NCBI GenBank assembly: GCA_007122045.1
Contig: SKJM01000762.1
Coordinates: forward strand, 1 to 6,300
Origin: Planctomycetales bacterium
Lineage (GTDB): Bacteria > Planctomycetota > Planctomycetia > Pirellulales > Thermoguttaceae
Direction: 5' to 3'
DNA length: 6,300 nt
Shown here in pieces: positions 1-5,031 of this stretch. The translations under genes and the position numbers were made by a program. Each line of letters begins with the position of its first letter. The first letter of the stretch is position 1. Below the pieces are notes generated by a model, which searched no databases, was not told the origin of the DNA, and saw only the letters and a list, made by a program, of their open reading frames with translations.

Positions 1-1
1 C

Positions 2-715
2 AACCGTGTCCTGCAATCGCTCGATTCGGCCTTGGCGGCCGTGACGTTGACCGAGTTCGATGCGCGCAGCGTACCAAGCGTCATGTATACGCGGCTCAAT
101 GAGCATTACCGGCCGGCCGTGGAGCTTGCCCGATTGATTCTACGCAACACTTCATTCGAGTTGGAGCATGGCGGAGTACAGGCTTCGACGTTTCTGGTCG
201 ACATGAATCAGGTTTTCGAAGACTTCGTCGTTGTGGCGATGCGCGACTGCCTGAACACAACCGATAGCTCCTTTCCACAAGGCGCGGCCGGCAGGCAACT
301 CCATCTCGACGCTGCCCGCCGTATCCGGCTGCGACCGGACATCTCCTGGTGGATCGGTTCGGAGTGTGTTTTCGTCGGCGACGTGAAGTACAAACGGATC
401 GAAGACCGGGAAATCAAACATGCGGACCTGTATCAGTTGCTGGCCTACTGTGTGGCGACGCGACTTCCCGGCGGCATGCTCGTCTACGCCGCCGGCGCGG
501 ATACCGAGCCGGCAATTCACCGTGTGCCGCTTCTGGAAAGGGAACTTGAGGTCTGTACATTGGATCTGTCCGCGCCACCCAAACAGATCCTTGACCAAGT
601 GGCGAAACTCTGCCAGCGTGTTTGGGCATGGCAGCAAAAACGATTGTCTCGATTGGCCGCCGCTCGTCTTGTGAAGCGCGCACCGTCGGGAGTTGCCAGT
701 TTTCCAACGGCTTAG
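2..715 (+). CDS. mcrC: McrC-family 5-methylcytosine restriction endonuclease subunit, C-terminal part (5' end outside the window)
   Basis: The frame is open from base 2 to a TAG at 713-715, giving 237 residues with no convincing internal start; the TTG at base 32 is probably just a codon. McrC is the nuclease partner of the GTPase McrB in the type IV system that cuts methylated DNA. The family pattern is visible: LNEHYRPAVELARLIL, then DMNQVFEDFV, then a PD-(D/E)XK core with RPDISW (Asp at 338-340) and GDVKYK (Asp at 380-382, Lys at 386-388), then DLYQLLAYC. E. coli McrC has about 348 residues, so roughly a third is probably missing to the left, where mcrB would be expected. GC is lower than in later genes: bases 121-180, 181-240 and 541-600 hold 31, 30 and 31 G+C of 60, against 43 of 60 at 2641-2700, which suggests acquisition by transfer. 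The nuclease core looks intact. Whether the partner is a classical McrB or a variant GTPase cannot be seen. Confidence 0.85.
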   Translation, partial: NRVLQSLDSALAAVTLTEFDARSVPSVMYTRLNEHYRPAVELARLILRNTSFELEHGGVQASTFLVDMNQVFEDFVVVAMRDCLNTTDSSFPQGAAGRQLHLDAARRIRLRPDISWWIGSECVFVGDVKYKRIEDREIKHADLYQLLAYCVATRLPGGMLVYAAGADTEPAIHRVPLLERELEVCTLDLSAPPKQILDQVAKLCQRVWAWQQKRLSRLAAARLVKRAPSGVASFPTA

Positions 716-727
716 TGGCTTGCGTCG

Positions 728-756
728 CAACATGCGCGCAGCGGGCGCGCATGTTG
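728..756. terminator. Perfect 12-bp hairpin between convergent genes, probable bidirectional terminator
   Basis: CAACATGCGCGC (728-739) pairs perfectly with GCGCGCATGTTG (745-756) around the 5-base loop AGCGG. It starts 12 bases after the mcrC stop, in the 122-bp gap before the end of the convergent isomerase gene. There is no T-run on either side, so it is not a textbook intrinsic terminator. It could also act as a 3' stabilising stem or a protein site. Confidence 0.55.
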
Positions 757-837
757 ACAGCCCCTCTTGGGTTGCGGGCCCAGCCAGCAATGGAAAGGTA
801 CTGCCACGAGTCGCTCGTCAGCCGCCGATGCCCCTTC

Positions 838-1740
838 TCAGGCGAGGGCTTCCCGGCAGAACTCGACGCAGCGCGTCACTTCCCGCACCGCGTCGGAGCC
901 GGGCGGAATGGGGTATTCCAACTCGATGTCGGCCGGGAACGTGAGTTGGTGTTCCTTCATGTATTGCAGGACGGGCACGATGTCGGTGTCGCCCTCGCCG
1001 AAGGGGACGTTCGGCCCGTTGTTCTTCCTGCGGTCTTTCACGTGGAGGCTGAGAATGCGGTCGTGGTGCTTCTCGATTTGCGGCAGCGACGGCTCGTTCG
1101 TTCCGGCCACGTAGTGGCCGATGTCGAGGTTGATGCCCAGGTACTCGCCGTGCGAGAGGATGGGGCCGTCGTACGTGGCCGGGTTGATCTGCGTATGATT
1201 GTGGAAGCCGATGACGATCTGGTGCCGGTCGGCGATCGGCCCGAGACGCTCCGCGGCGGCGCCGGAAATTTCGCGGGTGATGCCGCGGGCTCCGAGGGCC
1301 TTGGCCACCTCGAAATAGTAATCGATTTGCTCGTCCGACATGCCGGGGTTGCCGATGTTGCCGAACTTGACGATGTGGATGTTCACGCCGGCGTCGTTGT
1401 ACAGCTTGCGGAGAGCCTTGAAGCCGGCCATCGGGTCCGCCGCGTCCCGGCCTTGCTCGCTGTTCGCATACGCCCGGGCGAACTGCTCGGCCGGCCCGCC
1501 CATCAACTCGACCGAGTTGATGCCGCACCGGACGATGTAGTCGAGCAGGTTCTCGGCCGAGCCGGGCAGGGAGCGGTAGCTGTAGGTAATCACTCCGATT
1601 TGCACGCCGCCGAACACCGAGTTCGGCTTGGCGGCGGCGAACAGCCTGCCGGGCATCATCGACGACGCGGCCAGGGCCGCCGTCCCGCCCAGAAACGACC
1701 TTCGTGACAGGCTCGACCGGGTTGTACGGCTGGATTGCAT
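838..1740 (-). CDS. Tat-exported sugar phosphate isomerase/epimerase family protein (xylose isomerase-like TIM barrel)
   Basis: This 300-residue protein has a twin-arginine signal at its N-terminus (SRRSFLGG, residues 12-19), an Ala-rich stretch and a likely cleavage site near LFAAA (residues 33-37), so it should leave the cytoplasm folded. The mature part matches the AP-endonuclease-2/xylose isomerase-like TIM barrel. It shows VELMGG (77-82), TREISG (155-160), GFHNHT (178-183), NLDIGHY (204-210), SLHVKD (231-236) and IELEY (272-276). Glu157, Asp206 or His209, His233 and Glu273 or Glu275 are plausible divalent-metal ligands. The frame stays open up to base 1941, but ATG 1740 is chosen because GAGGAG (1745-1750) lies 4 bases upstream and the Tat signal starts right after it. 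Planctomycetes encode many such exported proteins, often annotated as sugar isomerases or 3-keto-glycoside hydrolase-like enzymes. The substrate here is unknown. It is transcribed alone, divergent from xerD. Confidence 0.9.
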   Translation of the reverse strand: MQSSRTTRSSLSRRSFLGGTAALAASSMMPGRLFAAAKPNSVFGGVQIGVITYSYRSLPGSAENLLDYIVRCGINSVELMGGPAEQFARAYANSEQGRDAADPMAGFKALRKLYNDAGVNIHIVKFGNIGNPGMSDEQIDYYFEVAKALGARGITREISGAAAERLGPIADRHQIVIGFHNHTQINPATYDGPILSHGEYLGINLDIGHYVAGTNEPSLPQIEKHHDRILSLHVKDRRKNNGPNVPFGEGDTDIVPVLQYMKEHQLTFPADIELEYPIPPGSDAVREVTRCVEFCREALA

Positions 1741-1744
1741 GACG

Positions 1745-1750
1745 CTCCTC
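1745..1750 (-). promoter_or_regulatory. Ribosome binding site of the isomerase-like gene
   Basis: On the minus strand GAGGAG lies 4 bases before ATG 1740. It decides the start: the longer frame, open to 1941, would run through the divergent promoter region and hide the Tat signal inside the protein. Confidence 0.7.
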
Positions 1751-1785
1751 GCAAAATGGGGGGGTGGGTTACTGCGGGCATTCGT

Positions 1786-1802
1786 GGAGGGTTCCACCCT
1801 CC
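1786..1802. repeat. Perfect 7-bp inverted repeat in the divergent promoter region, candidate operator
   Basis: GGAGGGT (1786-1792) and ACCCTCC (1796-1802) are exact reverse complements around the 3-base spacer TCC. The repeat touches the -10-like hexamers at 1803-1809. For a minus-strand transcript it would fall at the start site, either as an operator or as a 5' hairpin. This reading rests on position only. Confidence 0.4.
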
Positions 1803-1803
1803 T

Positions 1804-1832
1804 ATGATAGCCCAGTCGGCCAAGGGGGGCAA
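1804..1832 (-). promoter_or_regulatory. Predicted sigma70-type promoter for the isomerase-like gene
   Basis: On the minus strand TTGCCC (1827-1832, 4 of 6 to TTGACA) and TATCAT (1804-1809, 5 of 6 to TATAAT) are 17 bases apart. This would start transcription near 1797, about 57 bases before ATG 1740. The plus strand also reads TATGAT (1803-1808), which could serve xerD, but I see no good -35 for it. Planctomycete promoters are poorly characterised, so the call is tentative. Confidence 0.4.
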
Positions 1833-1885
1833 ATCCTCGCCCTTCACCTGAAGTCCCCCCCGCTTGCCGTCCGAAACCTCTAGAC

Positions 1886-2830
1886 ATGCCCCTGCGCAAA
1901 GCCAAACCGATGCGCCCTCGCCCGCCGAGGGCCCGCAGCACCGCGGAAAGCTACCTGGCGGCGTTTGTCGACTATTCGTCGGGCGAGTGCCGGCTCGCCG
2001 AAAATACGGTGGCCGCCTATCGCCGCGACATCCGGCGATTCGTCGAGTGGCTGGCCGGGCGAGCCGTGGGCGAGCTGTCGATCCGCGACCTGGCCGACTA
2101 CGCCTCGTGGCTGTACGGCCAGGGCCTGGCGCCGGCCAGCATCGCCCGGCACCTGGTGTCGCTGAAGGTCTTCTTTCGCTACCTGCAACTCGAAGGCGTG
2201 CTCCAGGAGAACCTGGCGGAACTGCTGGGCAGTCAGGCCCTTTGGGAGCGGGTGCCGAGGGTGCTCAGCCCGGCCCAGGTGGAACAATTCCTCACCGCCC
2301 CGAAGCGGACCGACCCCTGCTGGCGGCGCGACCGGGCAATGCTCGAGCTGCTGTACGCCACGGGATGCCGGGCGTCGGAACTGTCGGACTTGCAGCTTGC
2401 CGACCTGCACCTGGCCGAAGGCTTCTGCCGCTGCCGGGGCAAGGGCGACAAGGAGCGGCTGGTGCCGTTGGGCCGGCAGGCGAAGGTGGCGGCGGAGGCG
2501 TACCTGGAACACGAGCGCCCCGCGCTGGCCGCCCGGGCGGGCGCCGCCGCGCCCGGCTGGGTGTTGCTCTCCTATCGGGGCCGCCGGCTGCAGCGGGAGC
2601 GGATCTGGGAGCTGGTCAAGCGGTACGCCGCGCGGGCCGGGGCGCCGGCCGACATCAGCCCGCACACGCTGCGGCACAGCTTCGCCACGCACCTGCTTTC
2701 GGGCGGGGCCGATTTGCGGCAGGTGCAGGAGATGCTCGGCCACGCCAGCATCGCGACCACGCAGGTGTACACGCACGTGGACGCCGCGCGGCTGAAGGCC
2801 GTGCACGCGCAGTTCCATCCCCGCGCGTGA
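1886..2830 (+). CDS. xerD: XerD-type site-specific tyrosine recombinase
   Basis: XerD acts with XerC at the dif site, under FtsK control, to resolve chromosome dimers. This 314-residue protein has the expected two parts. The N-terminal SAM-like core-binding domain (about 20-110) includes LAENTVAAYRRD, and the C-terminal catalytic domain (about 125-310) has every active-site residue: Arg162 in ATGCRASEL, Lys186 in GKGDKERLVPLG, His260 and Arg263 in SPHTLRHSFATHLL, His286 in LGHASIATT and nucleophile Tyr295 in QVYTHV. From memory of the E. coli protein, the LAENT, ERLVPLG and terminal HPRA motifs favour XerD over XerC or an integron integrase. ATG 1886 is the first start after an in-frame TAG at 1808-1810 and lacks a clear Shine-Dalgarno; ATG 1910 is an alternative, eight codons shorter. 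GC is typical of the window, so it looks like a resident housekeeping gene. It converges on the exbD end with a 10-base gap. Confidence 0.92.
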   Translation: MPLRKAKPMRPRPPRARSTAESYLAAFVDYSSGECRLAENTVAAYRRDIRRFVEWLAGRAVGELSIRDLADYASWLYGQGLAPASIARHLVSLKVFFRYLQLEGVLQENLAELLGSQALWERVPRVLSPAQVEQFLTAPKRTDPCWRRDRAMLELLYATGCRASELSDLQLADLHLAEGFCRCRGKGDKERLVPLGRQAKVAAEAYLEHERPALAARAGAAAPGWVLLSYRGRRLQRERIWELVKRYAARAGAPADISPHTLRHSFATHLLSGGADLRQVQEMLGHASIATTQVYTHVDAARLKAVHAQFHPRA

Positions 2831-2858
2831 GGCGTGGGGCTCACGGCCCGGCGCGGGG
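2819..2858. terminator. Nested inverted repeat covering both convergent stop codons, possible bidirectional terminator
   Basis: An outer stem CCCCGCGC (2819-2826) / GCGCGGGG (2851-2858) encloses an adjoining inner stem GTGAG (2827-2831) / CTCAC (2840-2844), with a 6-base bulge on the right arm and an 8-base loop. It contains the xerD stop (2828-2830) and the reverse exbD stop (2841-2843), so it is partly coding on both sides. There is no strong T-run, though the plus strand carries GATTTT about 13 bases later. Confidence 0.4.
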
Positions 2859-3332
2859 CGGGGCGAACTTGATTTTCTCCACCAGCGAGACGACGCGGTC
2901 TCCCTCCACGTGCCCGGATACCGCCGTGATCGCATTCATCACGTATTCGAACTGGAGGCCGTAGTCGGCGTCGATCTCGACTTCGGCGGCGTCCTGGATA
3001 CTGGGTCCGGCGCCCCCGCCGACAATCTGCCGGACCTCTTGGTTCAACGCCTTGAAATTCCGCCCGAGCGGCTTTTCGCCCATCCGGATTTCGGCCAGGT
3101 GCCCCGTCCCGGTGGCCGTCAGCCGGACCTTGATGGGCGGAATTTGGAGTTCGTCGTCCGGCAGGCCCTCGCTGGGGGCGCCGATGGGCATGCGGATATT
3201 GAAGTCGCCTTCCGGCGACACGATCTTGAAGGTCATGATGAAAAAGACCAGCAACTGAAACACGATGTCGATCATCGGCGTCATCTGGAGCTGGACTTTT
3301 TCAGCGTTGCGGTCGGAATGGCGGACTTTCAT
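2841..3332 (-). CDS. exbD: ExbD/TolR-type biopolymer transport protein, second copy
   Basis: ExbD proteins are single-span inner-membrane parts of proton-driven ExbB-ExbD motors. This 163-residue protein has a short cytoplasmic N-terminus, then MTPMIDIVFQLLVFFIMTF (17-35) as the one membrane segment. Asp22 corresponds to the proton-carrying Asp25 of E. coli ExbD. A periplasmic domain of about 125 residues follows. It ends about 10 bases from the xerD stop and comes last in the exbB-exbD-exbD order. ATG 3332 is preferred because the basic N-terminus starts there, but GTG 3344 would add only four residues, and GGTGAG lies about 11 bases before the ATG, so the start is uncertain. The periplasmic half differs clearly from copy 1, with a glycine-rich VGGGAG segment (104-109), so this is a diverged paralogue and not a recent duplication. 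Confidence 0.9.
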   Translation of the reverse strand: MKVRHSDRNAEKVQLQMTPMIDIVFQLLVFFIMTFKIVSPEGDFNIRMPIGAPSEGLPDDELQIPPIKVRLTATGTGHLAEIRMGEKPLGRNFKALNQEVRQIVGGGAGPSIQDAAEVEIDADYGLQFEYVMNAITAVSGHVEGDRVVSLVEKIKFAPPRAGP

Positions 3333-3401
3333 CGGGCGAACCACTCACCGGGTTGTCGGGGATCGGGTTGGGGTTGGAAACGGCAGCTCATCGATCGGGG
3401 G

Positions 3402-3426
3402 GCCGGCGCCGGGCTGCGGCGCCGGC
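3402..3426. other. Perfect 9-bp hairpin in the gap between the two exbD genes
   Basis: GCCGGCGCC (3402-3410) and GGCGCCGGC (3418-3426) are exact reverse complements around a 7-base loop. The stem lies just past the stop codon of exbD copy 1, in a 98-base gap before copy 2. There is no U-run on the transcribed strand, so partial attenuation or mRNA protection is likelier than full termination. Confidence 0.5.
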
Positions 3427-3430
3427 GTGG

Positions 3431-3892
3431 TTAACCGGGTCTTCGTTCGGCCTGTTTCGCGCGCAGCGCAAACCGTTCAAAGCCCGTCTTCTGGCACTCC
3501 AGGATCACCTCCTGCACCCTTCCGGCCTTGGCGCGCATGTCGGCGCGGATGACGATGGTGGCGCGGGCCACGCTCTTGCCCGGCGTGGCCTCCAGGACCT
3601 GCCGTTCCCGCCGGAGCGGCACGGGCAACTGCTCGACGGAGAACTCCTCGCCGCCGAGCAGGATGGTTCCCTCCTGGGTAAGCTGCAGGGTGATGGCGTC
3701 GGTGAGGGGTTCGTCCGGCGGCTGGGCGAGTTCGCTGATCGGCAGCCGGATGCGTTCGTTCTGGTCGGCCTCGGTGAAGTTGATCAGCACCATGAAAAAC
3801 GCGATCAACTGGAACGTCATATCGATCATGGGCGTCATGTCGCCCTCGGCAAAGCCTGACCGGGTTCGAACCCGCTGCTTCTGTTTCGGCAT
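3431..3892 (-). CDS. exbD: ExbD/TolR-type biopolymer transport protein, first copy
   Basis: This 153-residue protein should join ExbB in a proton-driven inner-membrane motor. A basic cytoplasmic tail (KQKQRVRTRS) leads into MTPMIDMTFQLIAFFMVLI (19-37), the single membrane helix, with Asp24 in the place of the essential ExbD aspartate. The rest is a periplasmic domain containing ITLQLTQEGTILLGG (67-81) and ATIVIRADMRA (111-121), the usual ExbD beta-strand pattern. ATG 3892 is chosen over the longer frame from 3940 because GGAG (3900-3903) sits 7 bases upstream and the basic tail begins there. The gene follows exbB by 54 bases on the same strand. The signature TPMID is shared with copy 2, but the periplasmic sequences are very different, which fits two non-interchangeable subunits or a heterodimer. 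A TolR role is possible, but no tolA, tolB or pal gene is seen. Confidence 0.92.
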   Translation of the reverse strand: MPKQKQRVRTRSGFAEGDMTPMIDMTFQLIAFFMVLINFTEADQNERIRLPISELAQPPDEPLTDAITLQLTQEGTILLGGEEFSVEQLPVPLRRERQVLEATPGKSVARATIVIRADMRAKAGRVQEVILECQKTGFERFALRAKQAERRPG

Positions 3893-3946
3893 CGCGCAAC
3901 TCCAATGGACGGAACACTTACTCGGTATATCGGGAACCAAGCGGGG

Positions 3947-4771
3947 CTAGCTCTTCTTGCCCACGCTGGCGAAGCGGCTCATCAGGCCCTCGCTGAGGAT
4001 GCCCACCTCGAGCACCAGGCGCTGCACCCGGTTGCGGATGAGGTTGTACGCCGCGATCGCGGGGATGGCGATGAACAGCCCGACCAGGGTCGTGAACAAC
4101 GCCGTCGAGATCCCGGCGGCCAACTCGTCCGGCCGGGGCGCGGTGCGCGCGCGGGCGATGACGCTGAACGAGGCGATCATACCCTGCACGGTCCCGAGCA
4201 GCCCGACCATGGGGCTGATGGTGCCGATCAGCGCCATGTAGCTGAGGCGGTGTTCCATTTTCATGTTTTCTTCCTCGCCCACCTCCTGCATGGCCTCGAT
4301 GGCCTGCTCGTATCCGGCGGAGAGCTTGGCCAGCCCGGCGGAGAGCACCTGGCCGAGGAACGACTCGTCGTTCTTGGCCATCTCGTACGCCTCCTGATAG
4401 CGCTTCTCGTTCAGGTGCGCCTCGAAGCCCTCGACCAGCGCGACCGGCACGACGTTCTCGCGCCGGGCCATCAGCAGGTTCATCACGAACAGGGCCACCA
4501 GGGTGAACGAGAGGCTGAGGAACACGACGCTGTACATCCATCCGAGCGACCGGAACATCCATTGCAACATGGGTTCGCCGCGGTCCGTCTCGGGCTCCGT
4601 CGCGGCGGGCTGCCGGGCGGCCGCCTCCTCGCCAACAAAATCGTCGTCTTGAGCCATGGCCGGCCTCTCGCCCATCACCGCGACGGCTGAGAACGCCCCC
4701 AAGACCATCATCAACAGGACCCAGGAGCACAAACTCGCTCCCAGCCATCCCGAAAGAAACCGATGCCGCAT
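3947..4771 (-). CDS. exbB: MotA/TolQ/ExbB proton channel family protein with N-terminal signal peptide
   Basis: ExbB-type proteins form the membrane pentamer that carries protons past ExbD. This 274-residue protein starts with a signal peptide (hydrophobic core about 9-33, likely cleavage after Ala40 in RPAMA-Q). A short acidic, Ala/Pro-rich periplasmic stretch (41-68) follows. The first membrane helix is at about 79-101, then a cytoplasmic helical domain (102-175). Helix two carries the family signature GTISPMVGLLGTVQGMI (183-199), and helix three is ISTALFTTLVGLFIAIPAIA (221-240). This is the N-out, three-helix ExbB layout with a cleaved extension, as in Pseudomonas-type ExbB. ATG 4771 is chosen over GTG 4783 because GGAGGT (4776-4781) lies 4 bases before it. 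Two exbD genes follow on the same strand, and a predicted promoter lies upstream. TolQ is an alternative name, but the absence of other tol genes favours a generic Exb-like motor. Confidence 0.93.
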   Translation of the reverse strand: MRHRFLSGWLGASLCSWVLLMMVLGAFSAVAVMGERPAMAQDDDFVGEEAAARQPAATEPETDRGEPMLQWMFRSLGWMYSVVFLSLSFTLVALFVMNLLMARRENVVPVALVEGFEAHLNEKRYQEAYEMAKNDESFLGQVLSAGLAKLSAGYEQAIEAMQEVGEEENMKMEHRLSYMALIGTISPMVGLLGTVQGMIASFSVIARARTAPRPDELAAGISTALFTTLVGLFIAIPAIAAYNLIRNRVQRLVLEVGILSEGLMSRFASVGKKS

Positions 4772-4775
4772 TTTG

Positions 4776-4781
4776 ACCTCC
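4776..4781 (-). promoter_or_regulatory. Ribosome binding site of exbB
   Basis: GGAGGT on the minus strand lies 4 bases before ATG 4771. It settles the start, since the alternative GTG at 4783 would place this site inside the coding region and extend the signal peptide by four residues. Confidence 0.75.
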
Positions 4782-4791
4782 ACAAGTAAAG

Positions 4792-4847
4792 GAAACTTTG
4801 AATGGTTGGTAGGTTGTTGGTAAGTTTCGAAAATCGGGCAATTTCGA
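4792..4847 (-). repeat. Inverted and direct repeats in the exbB leader
   Basis: GAAACTT (4792-4798) and AAGTTTC (4822-4828) are perfect inverted repeats. They enclose two direct copies of GTTGGTA (4805-4811 and 4816-4822), 11 bases apart, about one helical turn. TCGAAA (4827-4832) also pairs with TTTCGA (4842-4847), overlapping the first pair's right arm, so the two stems compete. The tract is AT-rich compared with its surroundings. It may be a protein binding site or a leader structure; no known riboswitch is recognised. Confidence 0.35.
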
Positions 4848-4854
4848 TGCCTCT

Positions 4855-4884
4855 AGTATACCACTTCGCCCCAGGCTTCGTAAA
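4855..4884 (-). promoter_or_regulatory. Predicted sigma70-type promoter for exbB-exbD-exbD
   Basis: On the minus strand TTTACG (4879-4884, 4 of 6 to TTGACA) and TATACT (4855-4860, 5 of 6 to TATAAT) are 18 bases apart, inside an AT-richer island in a GC-rich region. Transcription would begin near 4848, giving a leader of about 77 bases before ATG 4771. This would let the motor genes be expressed separately from the TPR gene upstream. Confidence 0.5.
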
Positions 4885-4960
4885 GCACCTACACCCGTTT
4901 TTTCGCATGGTGGGGCGGTCAATTATTCCCCGCGGGTCTTCCCGGGTGCGGTCCGAATGG

Positions 4961-5007
4961 TCGCGGCGGCGACGATAGGGGTTCCGGATCATGGTCTTCC
5001 GCCGCGA
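4961..5007 (-). terminator. Inverted repeat downstream of the TPR gene, weak terminator candidate
   Basis: TCGCGGCGG (4961-4969) and CCGCCGCGA (4999-5007) are exact 9-bp reverse complements with a 29-base loop, starting about 25 bases after the TPR stop. The loop is long and no U-run follows, so this is a weak terminator candidate. If real, it would separate the TPR transcript from the exbB promoter beyond it. Confidence 0.3.
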
Positions 5008-5031
5008 AAACGGGACGCCCCCTTCGGCCCG

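Noticed and set aside
622..1707. Long plus-strand open frame of 361 codons opposite the isomerase-like gene
   Set aside because: It overlaps the end of mcrC and runs antisense to a gene with clear family motifs. Its composition (rich in Arg, Val, Gly, Asp, His) is what a GC-rich complementary strand gives.
1886..2830. XerD-like gene as the integrase of an integrated element
   Set aside because: Its composition matches the resident genes, it has the XerD-like C-terminal HPRA, and no flanking direct repeats, tRNA or phage genes are seen.
1880..2935. Minus-strand open frame of 351 codons opposite xerD
   Set aside because: It is the antisense shadow of xerD, which has all six catalytic residues, and shows no domain pattern of its own.
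1864..2964. Plus-strand 366-codon frame overlapping xerD in another frame
   Set aside because: It is an Ala/Gly/Pro/Arg-rich shadow frame without recognisable motifs.
3918..4922. Minus-strand 334-codon frame overlapping exbB
   Set aside because: It is a shifted frame of exbB; the exbB frame carries the signal peptide, the helices and the ExbB signature.
4711..4992. Minus-strand 93-codon frame in the gap before exbB
   Set aside because: It covers the predicted promoter and leader, overlaps the exbB start in another frame, and has no family motif.
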